Source: Nocardia anaemiae NBRC 100462 (GTDB lineage Bacteria > Actinomycetota > Actinomycetes > Mycobacteriales > Mycobacteriaceae). Taken from it: a stretch of DNA of 64,000 nucleotides. Location of the stretch: assembly GCF_001612725.1 (NCBI RefSeq), contig NZ_BDAZ01000046.1, positions 1 to 64,000 of the forward strand, given 5' to 3'. The translations under genes and the position numbers were made by a program. Of the stretch, positions 1 through 8,866 are shown piece by piece. The notes under the pieces are model-generated. The model did not search any database, had not been told where the DNA came from, and saw only the letters and a list, made by a program, of their open reading frames with translations. Numbering within the stretch: position 1 is the first letter of the stretch; every line of letters begins with the position of its first letter.

Positions 1-10
1 AGAAATGCGA

Positions 11-38
11 AGGCCCGCATCCCATGGGATGCGGGCCT
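11..38 (-). terminator. Perfect 28-nt palindrome, terminator of the DUF4191 gene
   Basis: A perfect inverted repeat (12-bp G+C-rich arms around CATG) sits 10 bases past the stop codon of the minus-strand DUF4191 gene. No strong U-run follows, as is usual in actinobacteria. Its position and symmetry support a transcription terminator, possibly bidirectional. Confidence 0.75.
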
Positions 39-48
39 CGAAACAGGT

Positions 49-792
49 TCAGCGCCGACGGATGGTGCGCTGCACTCCGCGCATCTTGGCGCCCGCGGGC
101 ATCGGACCCTTGGGCAGTGCGGGACCGCTGCGCGAACTCAGCGCGGACAGACGACCCTCGATCAGGTCCATGCGCTTCGTATCGATATTGCGGGGCAGCT
201 TGGTGAGGTGCTTCTGCAGCCCCTTCAGTGGGATCTGGCCCTCGTCGTTGCCGATGATGATGTCGTAGATCGGGGTGTCGCCGATAAGCCGCGCGGTGCG
301 CTTCTTCTCCTGGGCCAGTAGCGATTTCAACCGCTGCGGGGAACCCTCACCGATCAGGATGACGCCCGGCAGACCGATCACCCGATGCACCGCGTCCAAC
401 TGAGTGGTCGCGGCGACGCCATTGCTGACCCGCCATTTGCCCTGCAGGTTGTCCAGCACCCAGGCCGCCGCACCCGCCTGGCCCTCGGCCTTGGCATAGA
501 CATTGCGCTGCACCCGACGTCCGAAGATGATGAACGCGACGAGCACGCCGAGCAGCAGACCGAGCGGCAGCAGGTACCACTGCAGGCCGAAGATCAGGCC
601 GACCACCAGGAATACGACCGTGATGCCGACGATGGCGCCGATCATCAGCGGCAGCAGCAGCTTGTCTTCCTTGCGCTGCATCTGGAACGCCTGCCAGAGC
701 TGTTGGCGGCGTTCTTTCGACTGCTGCTTGCGAGCCGCCTTCGCCGCGGCCTTCGCTTCCTTGGACGGCGTGCCGCCCTTGCCTACTGCCAT
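49..792 (-). CDS. DUF4191 family integral membrane protein
   Basis: A protein of about 247 aa. It has a Lys/Arg/Ala-rich basic N-terminus, two adjacent hydrophobic segments (about residues 50-95), and a soluble C-terminal half containing the motif LPGVILIGEGSPQRLKSLL. This matches the actinobacterial DUF4191 family (M. tuberculosis Rv2219 type), usually near lipA and the glutamine synthetase genes; the molecular role is unknown. The ATG at 792 (MAVGKGG) is preferred to the GTG two codons upstream at 798, because family members begin this way. The gene ends just before a perfect palindrome. Confidence 0.85.
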   Translation of the reverse strand: MAVGKGGTPSKEAKAAAKAARKQQSKERRQQLWQAFQMQRKEDKLLLPLMIGAIVGITVVFLVVGLIFGLQWYLLPLGLLLGVLVAFIIFGRRVQRNVYAKAEGQAGAAAWVLDNLQGKWRVSNGVAATTQLDAVHRVIGLPGVILIGEGSPQRLKSLLAQEKKRTARLIGDTPIYDIIIGNDEGQIPLKGLQKHLTKLPRNIDTKRMDLIEGRLSALSSRSGPALPKGPMPAGAKMRGVQRTIRRR

Positions 793-834
793 ATTCACAG
801 AATAGTGGCACGTCGGGCGGGTCTCCGCACCGCG

Positions 835-1284
835 TCAGTTCACGCCGCGACGCGCGATTTCGCCCAATGCGGTGAGATCCAGTTCACCCGAGCTCTCGGT
901 CCACCCCATAGCGCGCAGCTGCGCGGGCGTGCCGACGCCGAGCGCGTCGCGCAGGCCGACCGCCACCGAGCGGGCGACTCCGAGCAAGGTATCCGAAGAC
1001 AGCGGCCAGAACAGGGTCCGGGTCCAATTGTCGATCTCACGCCGTGCGACGGGTTCGCGCCAGCCGAGACCGCGCAGCGTGCGTTCTCCGGTCGGCGAGA
1101 TGGGCTGCGCGAGATAGGAATTGCCCGCCAGCTCGACGGACAGTTTGATGTCGTATTGCACGAATTGGACGTATCGATTGCCGGGCGCGGCGATGATCAG
1201 CGTTGCCCGGGAAGGTAGTTCGGCAAGGCATTGTGCCAGTGACCGCACGAATGGCTCCCAATCCGTGGTCACCGGCTCACTCAT
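835..1284 (-). CDS. TY-Chap-like small cytoplasmic protein
   Basis: A 149-aa protein. The frame is open to 1338, but the ATG at 1284 follows a G-rich Shine-Dalgarno stretch (GGGGGGAAT). Features are VQF near residue 40, an L-x-G-L-G-W turn followed by EPVARREIDNW, and an amphipathic C-terminal half. This pattern resembles TY-Chap (YbjN/type III chaperone-like) domains common in actinobacteria, proposed peptide-binding modules. The assignment rests on pattern resemblance only. It may share a promoter region with the downstream DUF4191 gene (about 40 bp gap). Confidence 0.6.
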   Translation of the reverse strand: MSEPVTTDWEPFVRSLAQCLAELPSRATLIIAAPGNRYVQFVQYDIKLSVELAGNSYLAQPISPTGERTLRGLGWREPVARREIDNWTRTLFWPLSSDTLLGVARSVAVGLRDALGVGTPAQLRAMGWTESSGELDLTALGEIARRGVN

Positions 1285-1479
1285 ATTCCCCCCGGGGACT
1301 CGCACTGGGCCGATCATACGCCGCGCTGCCTCAGACACCAGCCGAAACTTATTGCCGGAGCATGATCTTCGCCCGGTCGATAGCGAAAGCGAATAGCCTG
1401 TCGTTTCTCACGCACGGCAGGTCGAGGACACCCACGCGAATGCCTTCGGGCTCAGGCAGCCGTAAGCGAGGATTGCCCC

Positions 1480-1896
1480 ATGACCTCCGAGACCTATGAC
1501 CTGCGCCCGATCGGCCGGGTGCGCTCACCGCTGACCGATGCCGCGGATGCGCCGAAACAAGGCGACGAAGGCGCGCCGCCAGCCGAGATCGTGCTCGATT
1601 CCGCGGTCGCGGCGGGCACGGCGGGCTTGCGGCCCGGCGATGAGGTGTTGGTGTTCACCTGGTTGCACCAGGCGGATCGGGAGGTGCTTGCGGTGCATCC
1701 GCGCGGGGATCACACCCGCCCGGTCACCGGGGTGTTCGCGACGCGCGCCCCGCATCGGCCGAATCCGATCGGGCTGCATCGGGTCACGATCGTCGATATC
1801 GCTGGGACGACTCTCACCGTGCACGGTTTGGAAGCGATCGACGGCACACCGGTGCTGGATCTGAAGCCGGTCCTCGGTCCGACCGCGGAGCGCTGA
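1480..1896 (+). CDS. trmO: tRNA (t6A37)-N6-methyltransferase TrmO/TsaA family
   Basis: A 138-aa protein beginning with the typical DLRPIGRVRSPLTD and carrying the family signature RAPHRPNPIGLHRV near residues 88-101, followed by VHGLEAIDGTPVLDLKP. TrmO enzymes use S-adenosylmethionine to N6-methylate threonylcarbamoyl-adenosine 37 in tRNA-Thr. The protein is short, lacking the C-terminal extension of E. coli TrmO, which is normal for actinobacterial members. A GAGGA ribosome-binding site precedes the ATG. Confidence 0.88.
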   Translation: MTSETYDLRPIGRVRSPLTDAADAPKQGDEGAPPAEIVLDSAVAAGTAGLRPGDEVLVFTWLHQADREVLAVHPRGDHTRPVTGVFATRAPHRPNPIGLHRVTIVDIAGTTLTVHGLEAIDGTPVLDLKPVLGPTAER

Positions 1897-1902
1897 GCGG
1901 CA

Positions 1903-1919
1903 CCCCCGTTCCGGGGGCT
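1903..1919 (+). terminator. Short G+C hairpin after trmO
   Basis: Six-base arms (CCCCCG and CGGGGG) begin 7 bases after the trmO stop and may end its transcript. The stem is short and lacks a U-tract, so this is a weak call. Confidence 0.4.
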
Positions 1920-1921
1920 GG

Positions 1922-1947
1922 ACTATCGACCAGCAGGGGTCGATAGT
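1922..1947. promoter_or_regulatory. 10-bp inverted repeat just upstream of the CocE-type hydrolase operon
   Basis: Perfect arms ACTATCGACC and GGTCGATAGT are separated by six bases and end six bases before the GTG start at 1954. The position covers the translation initiation region, so it could be an operator, a transcript stem-loop, or part of the trmO terminator. Which one cannot be decided from sequence alone. Confidence 0.45.
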
Positions 1948-1953
1948 TCTCGG

Positions 1954-3609
1954 GTGACTGTGGGTTCGGTGCTGTTGCGCGGGTTGGCCGGGGTTGTATT
2001 GATGCTCGGCGTACTGGCGCCGGTGACGGCCGCGGACCCGGTCGGTGTGCCGTATCAGTGGTCGCAGACCTTCATCACCGCGCCGGACGGCACCCGGCTG
2101 CACGCCGATATCTTGCGCCCCGAGGGTATTTCCGCGGACACCCGCACGCCGGTGATCATGACCGTCAGCCCGTATCGCTCGCATTCCGCGTATCTGAGCG
2201 TGCCGCGGCTCGAGGGCGGTCCGTCCACTGACGATCTGCACGTCGCGATGTTCCTGAACGCGGGCTATACCTACGTCATCGTGGATCTGCGCGGCTTCGG
2301 CGGCTCGTCCGGATGTCCGGATTTCGGTGGACCGGGCGAGCGTTCGGATGTGGCGACCGCCGTGGCGTGGGCGGCGGGGCAGCCGTGGTCGACCGGTCGA
2401 GTGGGTATGATCGGCACCTCCTACGAGGCCTGGACCGGGATGATGGCGCTGGCCGACGAACCCCATGGCCTGGCCGCCGTCGCGGCGTTCGGACCGGATG
2501 TCGACCCGTACGCGTACATGTACATGCAGGGCGTCGCCTGGAAGTTCTCCGGAAAGCCGGTCACCGAGAGCGGCATTCGCCCGGCCGAAATGACGGGTTT
2601 CGAGCATCTGCTCATCGCCTCCACGCCGGGCCGCCCCGACGACTCCCCCGAGTACCAGTCCAATGCGGTCCAGATTTCGGCCGGATGCTATGAGCAATAC
2701 GCGGCGAACACCACCAACCATGACGCCACCACCCCGTTCTGGCGCGAGCGTGATCTCGTGGAGGAGTTGCGCGGCAATACCATTCCGCTGTTCGTCGGTC
2801 AGGGCTTTCTCGATTACAACACCCGGGCATATCGCATCTTCGACGTCTGGAATGCGCTCGGGCCCGGCGATCATCGCGCCTGGTTCGGCCAGTGGGGCCA
2901 CAGCGATTGCGATAGCAAATGCGGTGCACCGGACTTCGATACCCAACTGCTCGCCTTCTTCGATAAGCATGTCGCCGACCGCGATATCGAGGTGCCAGGC
3001 CCGCGCGTGACGGTCGGCCAATTCGACGGCGGCTGGCGCTCCGAAACCGCATGGCCGCCCACCGACTCACGCCGGGTTCCGATCGATCTGCGCACCGGCA
3101 CCTATACCGATCGCGGCCTGCTGCCCGGACCCGACCGCGAGATCTGGTCCATTTCCGAACCGCTGAGCACCACCCAGCACATCTCCGGAATTCCGACGGC
3201 AACGCTGCGCCTGTCGGGTCCGCCGACCGCGACAGTCGCGGTCGAATTGTTCGATATCGCCCCGGACGGCCGCGGCACCATCATCACCCGCGGCATCGCT
3301 CCGGTCGCCGACACCGCCGATATCAGGCTGTTGGCGCAGGACTGGCCGATCATTGCCGGGCACCGCCTCGGCGTCCGGATCACCGATGTCGTCGACGACG
3401 TCTGGTCCCATGCCGCCGCAAATGCCCAGGTCACCGTGCTCGCGGCCCGCTTGGACCTGCCACTGCTCAGCATCCCGCGCACCCCCGACCTCACCGGCGG
3501 CACCAGCGAGGCCTGGGCGAAGTGGCGGGTCCAGAAGGTGCGCACACTCGGGCCCGAGGTGTTGAACAATGCAGTGATGCCCATGAATTTGCCCAATGAG
3601 ACCCGATGA
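1954..3609 (+). CDS. Secreted CocE/NonD family acyl hydrolase
   Basis: A 551-aa protein with a Sec signal peptide (hydrophobic residues about 6-25, likely cleavage after VTA). An X-Pro dipeptidyl-peptidase/cocaine esterase fold follows, with nucleophile motif GTSYEAW (Ser near residue 153), an acid/His region including QWGHSDCD, and a C-terminal beta-sandwich. Such enzymes hydrolyse esters or N-terminal X-Pro peptides; the substrate is not predictable. The GTG start is placed by the signal peptide because the Shine-Dalgarno is weak. The stop overlaps the next start (ATGA), giving translational coupling with the M20 peptidase. Confidence 0.82.
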   Translation: MTVGSVLLRGLAGVVLMLGVLAPVTAADPVGVPYQWSQTFITAPDGTRLHADILRPEGISADTRTPVIMTVSPYRSHSAYLSVPRLEGGPSTDDLHVAMFLNAGYTYVIVDLRGFGGSSGCPDFGGPGERSDVATAVAWAAGQPWSTGRVGMIGTSYEAWTGMMALADEPHGLAAVAAFGPDVDPYAYMYMQGVAWKFSGKPVTESGIRPAEMTGFEHLLIASTPGRPDDSPEYQSNAVQISAGCYEQYAANTTNHDATTPFWRERDLVEELRGNTIPLFVGQGFLDYNTRAYRIFDVWNALGPGDHRAWFGQWGHSDCDSKCGAPDFDTQLLAFFDKHVADRDIEVPGPRVTVGQFDGGWRSETAWPPTDSRRVPIDLRTGTYTDRGLLPGPDREIWSISEPLSTTQHISGIPTATLRLSGPPTATVAVELFDIAPDGRGTIITRGIAPVADTADIRLLAQDWPIIAGHRLGVRITDVVDDVWSHAAANAQVTVLAARLDLPLLSIPRTPDLTGGTSEAWAKWRVQKVRTLGPEVLNNAVMPMNLPNETR

Positions 3610-5015
3610 CAGGTAACGCCGCACAGACCGACACCACCCCGGTTGTCGTCGACTCGGCCGTCGCCGAACGACTCGCGCACGCCTTGCGCTGCGCGACGGT
3701 TTCCTATGAGCCATCCGATACCGCGGAGCCCACAGAACCCGGCGACGCCGAATTCCTCCGGCTGGGCGCGCACCTGGAACAGTCGTTCCCACTGGTCCAC
3801 GCGGAACTGGAATTGGAGCGGTTCGGGCACAGCAGGCTGTATCGCTGGCCGGGCGTCGAACCGGATCGGGTGTCGGCGATTCTGCTCGCCCATCAGGATG
3901 TGGTTCCGGTCGATGATCTGCAGCGGTGGACGCATCCGCCGTTCGCGGGCGTGGTGGACGACGAATTCATTTGGGGCCGTGGCGCAATCGACGACAAGAG
4001 TCGCTTGATCGCGATTATGGAAGCGGTCGAATCCGCCATCGCCGCGGGAATTCGCCCGCGCCACACCATCTATCTGGCCTTCGGGCACGACGAGGAGGTG
4101 TTCGGCAATGACGGTGCGGTGCGAATGGCGCAGCGGCTGCGTGACTCCGGTGTGCACGCCGATCTCCTGCTCGATGAGGGCGGTGTCATTCTCGATGACG
4201 TCGCCGACGGCATAGACCGGCCGGTCGCCTCGATCATGGTTGGCGAGAAAGGCTATGCGACCGTTCGCCTTTCGGTCTCGGCGGTGGGCGGGCATTCGTC
4301 CATGCCCGGAAAACAGACCGCGGTCGGACGGATCGCCCGCGCGGTGGGCCGAATCCAGGACCATCCGATGCCTTTGCGGTTGACGCCGGTGGTGTCGGAC
4401 ATGGTCACCAGGCTGCGCCACGTCATGCCCGAATATCGCCGCCGCCTGCTCAGGTTCGCCGGGCTGGCCACGCCGGTGATCACCCGGGTGCTCGCGGCGC
4501 GTCCGCAAACCGAGTCACTGGTGCGCACCACGACCGCGCCGACCGTCATTCGCGGCGGCATCAAACCGAATGTGCTGCCACAGCAGGCCGAGGCCCTGGT
4601 AAATTTCCGCATCCTGCCCGGTGATTCGGTCGCGTCGGTGCTCGCACACTGCCGCAAGGTCGTGCGCGACGCGGACGTGCGGATCGAACTCGTCGGCATG
4701 ACCTCCGAACCCTCCCCCGGCAAGCCGCCCGGCCCGGCATTCGACATGATCGCGCGCCTGGCCGAGTCCGTCGTCCCTGGCATCGCGGTCACCACCGGCA
4801 TCGTCCCCGGCGCCACCGATTCCCGGCACTACGACGACCTCGCCGCGACCCGCTGCAACTTCGCCCCGATCCTGCTGACCAAGGCCGATGTGGAATCGAT
4901 CCACGGAACCGACGAGCGCATCTCGCTGGTGAACTACGCTCGGCTCATCGAGTTCAATCGGCGGCTGATCGATCAGCTGGCGGCGCCGCCACGTACCCAA
5001 GGAGCCGATGCATGA
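3606..5015 (+). CDS. M20 family zinc metallopeptidase (carboxypeptidase S/PM20D1-like)
   Basis: A 469-aa protein with the M20 metal-binding signatures LLAHQDVVPV, WGRGAIDDKS and GHDEEVFG, then the dimerisation lid domain and a late H-x-x-D-E segment (IHGTDERIS). Family members hydrolyse N-acyl amino acids or dipeptides with two zinc ions. There is no signal peptide, so it is probably cytoplasmic. The middle gene of a tightly coupled three-hydrolase operon, overlapping its neighbours by 4 bp on each side, which suggests stepwise breakdown of an acylated or peptidic substrate (inference). Confidence 0.87.
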   Translation: MTGNAAQTDTTPVVVDSAVAERLAHALRCATVSYEPSDTAEPTEPGDAEFLRLGAHLEQSFPLVHAELELERFGHSRLYRWPGVEPDRVSAILLAHQDVVPVDDLQRWTHPPFAGVVDDEFIWGRGAIDDKSRLIAIMEAVESAIAAGIRPRHTIYLAFGHDEEVFGNDGAVRMAQRLRDSGVHADLLLDEGGVILDDVADGIDRPVASIMVGEKGYATVRLSVSAVGGHSSMPGKQTAVGRIARAVGRIQDHPMPLRLTPVVSDMVTRLRHVMPEYRRRLLRFAGLATPVITRVLAARPQTESLVRTTTAPTVIRGGIKPNVLPQQAEALVNFRILPGDSVASVLAHCRKVVRDADVRIELVGMTSEPSPGKPPGPAFDMIARLAESVVPGIAVTTGIVPGATDSRHYDDLAATRCNFAPILLTKADVESIHGTDERISLVNYARLIEFNRRLIDQLAAPPRTQGADA

Positions 5016-5887
5016 CAACCGATCCGACGACCGGCGAACCCCTGGAGCCGACACCGGGCACCGAGGGCGAATTCGACGGCATCGGTAGCCGAATCGCTTG
5101 GCGCGCATGGCTTCCCGATACCACTGCGCGCGCGGTGATCGTGCTCGTGCACGGCGTCGCCGAACATTCCGGCCGCTACACCCATGTCGGAAAGCGCCTG
5201 GCGGACAACGGTTTCGCGGTCTACGCGCTGGACCATCTGGGCCATGGCAAGTCGGCGGGCAATAACGCGAATATCGGTTCGATGGCGGCCTCGGCCGACA
5301 ATGTCGCGGAGATGCTGAAGATCGCCAGCCGCGAACATCCGGATGTGCCGCGGTTCCTGCTCGCGCATTCGATGGGCAGCCTGATCACGCTGTATCTGGC
5401 GGTCCGGGCACCGATCGATGTCGACGGCATCGTATTGTCGGCGCCGCCGCTGGATATCGCCGTCGGCAATCCGCTACAACGACTGCTCGGCCCGCTGCTG
5501 TCCCGGGTCGCGCCGAATATCGGTGTGCTGAAACTGGATTCGTCGATGATCAGCCGCGATCCCGAGGTGGTCCGCGCCTACGACAACGACCCGCTGGTCT
5601 TCCGCGGCAAGCTCCCGGCCCGCACCGGTATGGAGATGCTGAACGCCACCGAGTTCGTCAAGAGCCGTCTGGACAAGCTCACCGTGCCGCTGCTGGTACT
5701 GCACGGCACCGCCGATGCCATCGCCGCGCCGTCGAGCACCGATCTGATCGAGCGGGGCGCGGGCTCCAAGGACCTCACGGTGATCCGCTACGAGGGCCTC
5801 TACCACGAGGTCTTCAATGAACCCGAACAGGACAAGGTGCTCTCCGATGTTCTGGAGTGGTTGCAGGCCCACGTAGCGGACGGGTGA
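5012..5887 (+). CDS. Alpha/beta hydrolase, monoacylglycerol lipase-like
   Basis: A 291-aa protein with a serine-aminopeptidase S33/Hydrolase_4 fold. Seen are VHGVAEHSGRY (oxyanion region), ALDHLGHGKS, nucleophile AHSMGS (Ser near residue 119), the acid in LHGTADAI, and a catalytic His near LYHEVFNE. The arrangement closely resembles the monoacylglycerol lipase of mycobacteria (Rv0183 type). It is the last gene of the operon and overlaps the M20 gene by 4 bp. Confidence 0.82.
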   Translation: MTTDPTTGEPLEPTPGTEGEFDGIGSRIAWRAWLPDTTARAVIVLVHGVAEHSGRYTHVGKRLADNGFAVYALDHLGHGKSAGNNANIGSMAASADNVAEMLKIASREHPDVPRFLLAHSMGSLITLYLAVRAPIDVDGIVLSAPPLDIAVGNPLQRLLGPLLSRVAPNIGVLKLDSSMISRDPEVVRAYDNDPLVFRGKLPARTGMEMLNATEFVKSRLDKLTVPLLVLHGTADAIAAPSSTDLIERGAGSKDLTVIRYEGLYHEVFNEPEQDKVLSDVLEWLQAHVADG

Positions 5888-5891
5888 GCCG

Positions 5892-7334
5892 CTAGCGGTA
5901 GTTCGTCAGGCAGGTCTGCTCGCCGTCGAGGACGCCGGTGCGGAACGCCTCCAACCGTTGGAAGCCGCTCGGTACCACCTTGCCGTCCACATCGCCGGCG
6001 ACCAGACCGTCGGCGAGCAGTCCGGAGACCGCCTCGTCGAGGTCGTTCGCCGACAGCCGTGGATCGCTGCCCGGCTCGCTCAGCTTGGTCGTCACCACGC
6101 CGGTGAGGCATGCGGTGCGCAATCCAGCGGTCTCGGCTCCGCTGATCGAGAGCTTACGTTCCTGTTGCACCGCAAGGACATAGCGCGAAATGAACACGGC
6201 GAAGGCGTTGTAGTCACCGTCCACCACCGCCGAGAGCGGTTCGTCGTCGCCCTTCATGGCCCCGCCGCGTTCGGCGAGTTCGGGCACATCGGTGCCGATC
6301 TTGTTCGAACTCGGGCAGTACGAGACGGGTTCGGTGGCAGTCACTTTCGAGCAGTTCGCGATGATCCCGTTGTAGTCGTACTGCGGAGCCTGCCGCAGCG
6401 GGAAGATCTTCGCCAGCGCCTGGCTCAGGCTGGTCAGCGATGCCATGTCGACCGGAAGCTGGGCGTCCTGTTCGCCGTCCTCATATGTCGTCGGCAGCGT
6501 GCCCCGACGCTGCTCGATCTCCTTCTTGTTGATCTTCTTGCAGCCCTGCGCGCCGTCGGTATAACCGATCTGCACCGCGGTCACCCGCTCGAAGGCGGAA
6601 CCGTGCACATTCTTCGTGTTGTCCGGATCGGTATCGCGCACGGCGATGGTGGCACCGAGGACCGCATTGAGTCCGTCGGTCATATTCAGCGTGAAATGTG
6701 CCGAATTCCCTTCCGCCACATGGCGTAGGAAGGCACCGGCCAGGCAGTCGGCCTGCTGCTCCTTCACCAGCGCACCGCTGAAGAATCCGGCGATCTTGGC
6801 CTGGCCCTGGATGGAGTGACCGTATTCGTGTGCGAGCACCATCACGATCGCCATATCGCTGTACTTCTCCTGCAGCAGCGGTAACAGCACACCACGATCC
6901 CAACCGATGGTGTGGTCCAGGCTGCAGTAGGCGGCATTGACCAGGTGATAGGTGCTGGACTTGCAGAACTTGACCGCCTGCTCCTTGGCGGCCTTGGCAT
7001 CCCAGGAGATATAGCGGCTCACCGGCTTGAAGGTGCCGGGAAAATTCTTGCCGTACTCGGTCTTCCAGAAATCTTCCAGATCGGCGATGGTGTTGAGAGC
7101 GAGTTTGTCGACCGCGCCGCCGTCGCCGTTCTCCGCGGTGAGCGCCGCGTCCGGGACGCCCTTGCGCGGGCCGCTCGGACCGTTGTTGGTGACCGCGCCG
7201 GTGAGCTCCCACGGATTGTCCGCGGTCACCGCGCTCGCACCCTGCTGGGCGGTCCTGCTATCGCAGCCGACCAGCGCCGCGCCGACCAACAGCGATACCG
7301 CGACCCCCCCGAACCGCAGCCGTCTCGTCCTCAT
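5892..7334 (-). CDS. Neutral zinc metallopeptidase, lipoprotein
   Basis: A 480-aa protein. The lipobox ALVGC near residue 24 predicts export and N-terminal lipidation. The zinc motif HEYGH lies in LAHEYGHSIQGQ, and downstream ADCLAGAFL carries the third ligand region, typical of the YpfJ-type neutral zinc metallopeptidase family. The ATG at 7334 is chosen because GGGAGGAAAG precedes it; an in-frame GTG at 7358 has no such site. It converges on the lipase operon with only 4 bp between stops. Confidence 0.83.
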   Translation of the reverse strand: MRTRRLRFGGVAVSLLVGAALVGCDSRTAQQGASAVTADNPWELTGAVTNNGPSGPRKGVPDAALTAENGDGGAVDKLALNTIADLEDFWKTEYGKNFPGTFKPVSRYISWDAKAAKEQAVKFCKSSTYHLVNAAYCSLDHTIGWDRGVLLPLLQEKYSDMAIVMVLAHEYGHSIQGQAKIAGFFSGALVKEQQADCLAGAFLRHVAEGNSAHFTLNMTDGLNAVLGATIAVRDTDPDNTKNVHGSAFERVTAVQIGYTDGAQGCKKINKKEIEQRRGTLPTTYEDGEQDAQLPVDMASLTSLSQALAKIFPLRQAPQYDYNGIIANCSKVTATEPVSYCPSSNKIGTDVPELAERGGAMKGDDEPLSAVVDGDYNAFAVFISRYVLAVQQERKLSISGAETAGLRTACLTGVVTTKLSEPGSDPRLSANDLDEAVSGLLADGLVAGDVDGKVVPSGFQRLEAFRTGVLDGEQTCLTNYR

Positions 7335-7472
7335 CAGGTCTTTCCTCCCCGAACTCACCGTGGGTCCGTCCTCGGCGAACCCGACCCGATGGGTGCACTC
7401 CTGCCCATCGAGCGATCACATGGTAATCGCAGAAAACCCTGCGCGCGTATACATCTGAGCGCTATCGCCGCG

Positions 7473-8417
7473 TCAGGCGTTCAACCGCACCTGCGCCAGT
7501 ATCGCGCGATGATCCGATCCGGGAATGCTGAGCGCGCGGACGTCGGCCGCCGTGCCATCGGCGACCAGAATGTGGTCGATGCCGATCACCGGCCCCCACC
7601 GGCGGTCCGCCGGATAGGTGAGCAGCGGCCCGGCACCCGCCTGATCCGCCGCCGCGACGAACCGGCCGCGCAGCAGATCACGGAATGCCGAATGATCGCG
7701 GGTGGCATTGAAATCCGCGCCGACAATCACGGGACCCTGCTGTGCGTCGAGTATTTCGCGAATCTTGTCGAGCTCCGAACTCCACGCCGGGAAGTCGACC
7801 GAGGGTGGCACCGGATGGAATGCGAACACCGTGACCGGCCCGCGCTGTGGATGCTCCATCGTGGCGGACAGATTGTTCATCCAGAAGCCATCGTATTTCA
7901 CGGTGTCCCGCAATGGATATCGGCTGTAGATTCCGGTGCCGTTGCCGCCCCCACGGGATTGTAGGAACTGATGCGGCAGTAACTCATCGATTCCGGCCGC
8001 CGCGAGTCGCTGCGCGACTTCCGGTGTCAGCTCGTCGACGGTGAGCACCTCGACCCGGTTCTCCCGCACTGCTCGAACCACCGCCGCCGCATCCGCTTTG
8101 CCGAATAACAGGTTCGACTGCATGACCGATACTTCCGGCCCACTCGCAGCCCGTCCCTGCGGCACGAACATCGGCATCTGCGTCCACAACACCGCCGCGA
8201 CGATCACCCCCGCGGCCGCCGCACTCTTCCATCCCCGCGCGATCAGGAACAACACCAGCCCCAACACCGCCCCGAGCATCAAATACGACGCACCCGCCGC
8301 CAACAGCACCAACGCCTGCCGCCGCCACGTCCCGAAATGCAGCACCACCCCGAGAAGTCCCGCCATCAAGGCGCACCACCCCAGCCCGAGCACCACCCGG
8401 TCCACCCATTTACGCAT
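7473..8417 (-). CDS. Membrane-anchored endonuclease/exonuclease/phosphatase (EEP) family protein
   Basis: A 314-aa protein with three N-terminal hydrophobic helices (about residues 8-85), then an EEP catalytic domain with QSNLLFG, ADFNATRDH and a C-terminal SDHRAILAQV. These correspond to the conserved N, D-x-N and D-H metal/catalytic motifs of the DNase I-like fold. The topology predicts an extracytoplasmic catalytic domain, as in YafD-like and lipid/phosphodiesterase members. The substrate is unknown. Confidence 0.82.
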   Translation of the reverse strand: MRKWVDRVVLGLGWCALMAGLLGVVLHFGTWRRQALVLLAAGASYLMLGAVLGLVLFLIARGWKSAAAAGVIVAAVLWTQMPMFVPQGRAASGPEVSVMQSNLLFGKADAAAVVRAVRENRVEVLTVDELTPEVAQRLAAAGIDELLPHQFLQSRGGGNGTGIYSRYPLRDTVKYDGFWMNNLSATMEHPQRGPVTVFAFHPVPPSVDFPAWSSELDKIREILDAQQGPVIVGADFNATRDHSAFRDLLRGRFVAAADQAGAGPLLTYPADRRWGPVIGIDHILVADGTAADVRALSIPGSDHRAILAQVRLNA

Positions 8418-8524
8418 GCACCGACCCTAACCGGCTGCGATGGAGACCAGGTGCGGCGATTGTGGAGATCCCGTGGGGATGCCACAGCCCCCTACACTGG
8501 CCAACAGAGAGTGAGGTGGTCGCG

Positions 8525-8866
8525 ATGTATGTCGAGGAATTCACGGCGCCGGGGGCGCTCACTGCCGAGGCGGCCGAAGATCTTGCCGCCACCGCAGGCC
8601 GGTTCACCTCGCGGATCACCGTGACCTGCAACGGCCACACCGCGCTGACACCGGTGCTGCCGTGGTGCTGGAACGAGCTGCGGGTGCGCGCGGGAAGCAC
8701 GGTATCGGTCACCGTCGAGCGGGGGTACCGCCCGCCCGAGGATGAGGACCGCATTGCGCTGCGCGAATTCGTGCGCCGGTTTCAGGTACTGACCGCGGTC
8801 GGCCCGGCGCGGCTTCCGCTCAGTGGCGGTGCATCCGCTCGACGAGCACGGCGGCGTCCGTGGTGA
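8525..8866 (+). CDS. Degenerate HPr-like protein without the phosphorylatable His
   Basis: A 113-aa protein whose first ~85 residues align by eye with phosphocarrier HPr: TAPGAL matches the TAPNGL loop and FTSRITVTCNG matches the FTSEITVTSNG strand, followed by a VRAGSTVSVTVE strand. The HPr active-site His15 aligns with Thr and Arg17 with Glu, so it cannot act as a normal PTS phosphocarrier. The ATG at 8525 follows GAGGTGG; the open frame extends upstream to 8462 without support. The last 47 bases overlap the convergent isochorismatase-like gene. Confidence 0.55.
   Translation: MYVEEFTAPGALTAEAAEDLAATAGRFTSRITVTCNGHTALTPVLPWCWNELRVRAGSTVSVTVERGYRPPEDEDRIALREFVRRFQVLTAVGPARLPLSGGASARRARRRPW

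Noticed and set aside
1525..3021. A 498-codon minus-strand frame opposite trmO and the CocE-type gene
   Set aside because: No motif or signal; the plus strand carries intact TrmO and hydrolase motifs.
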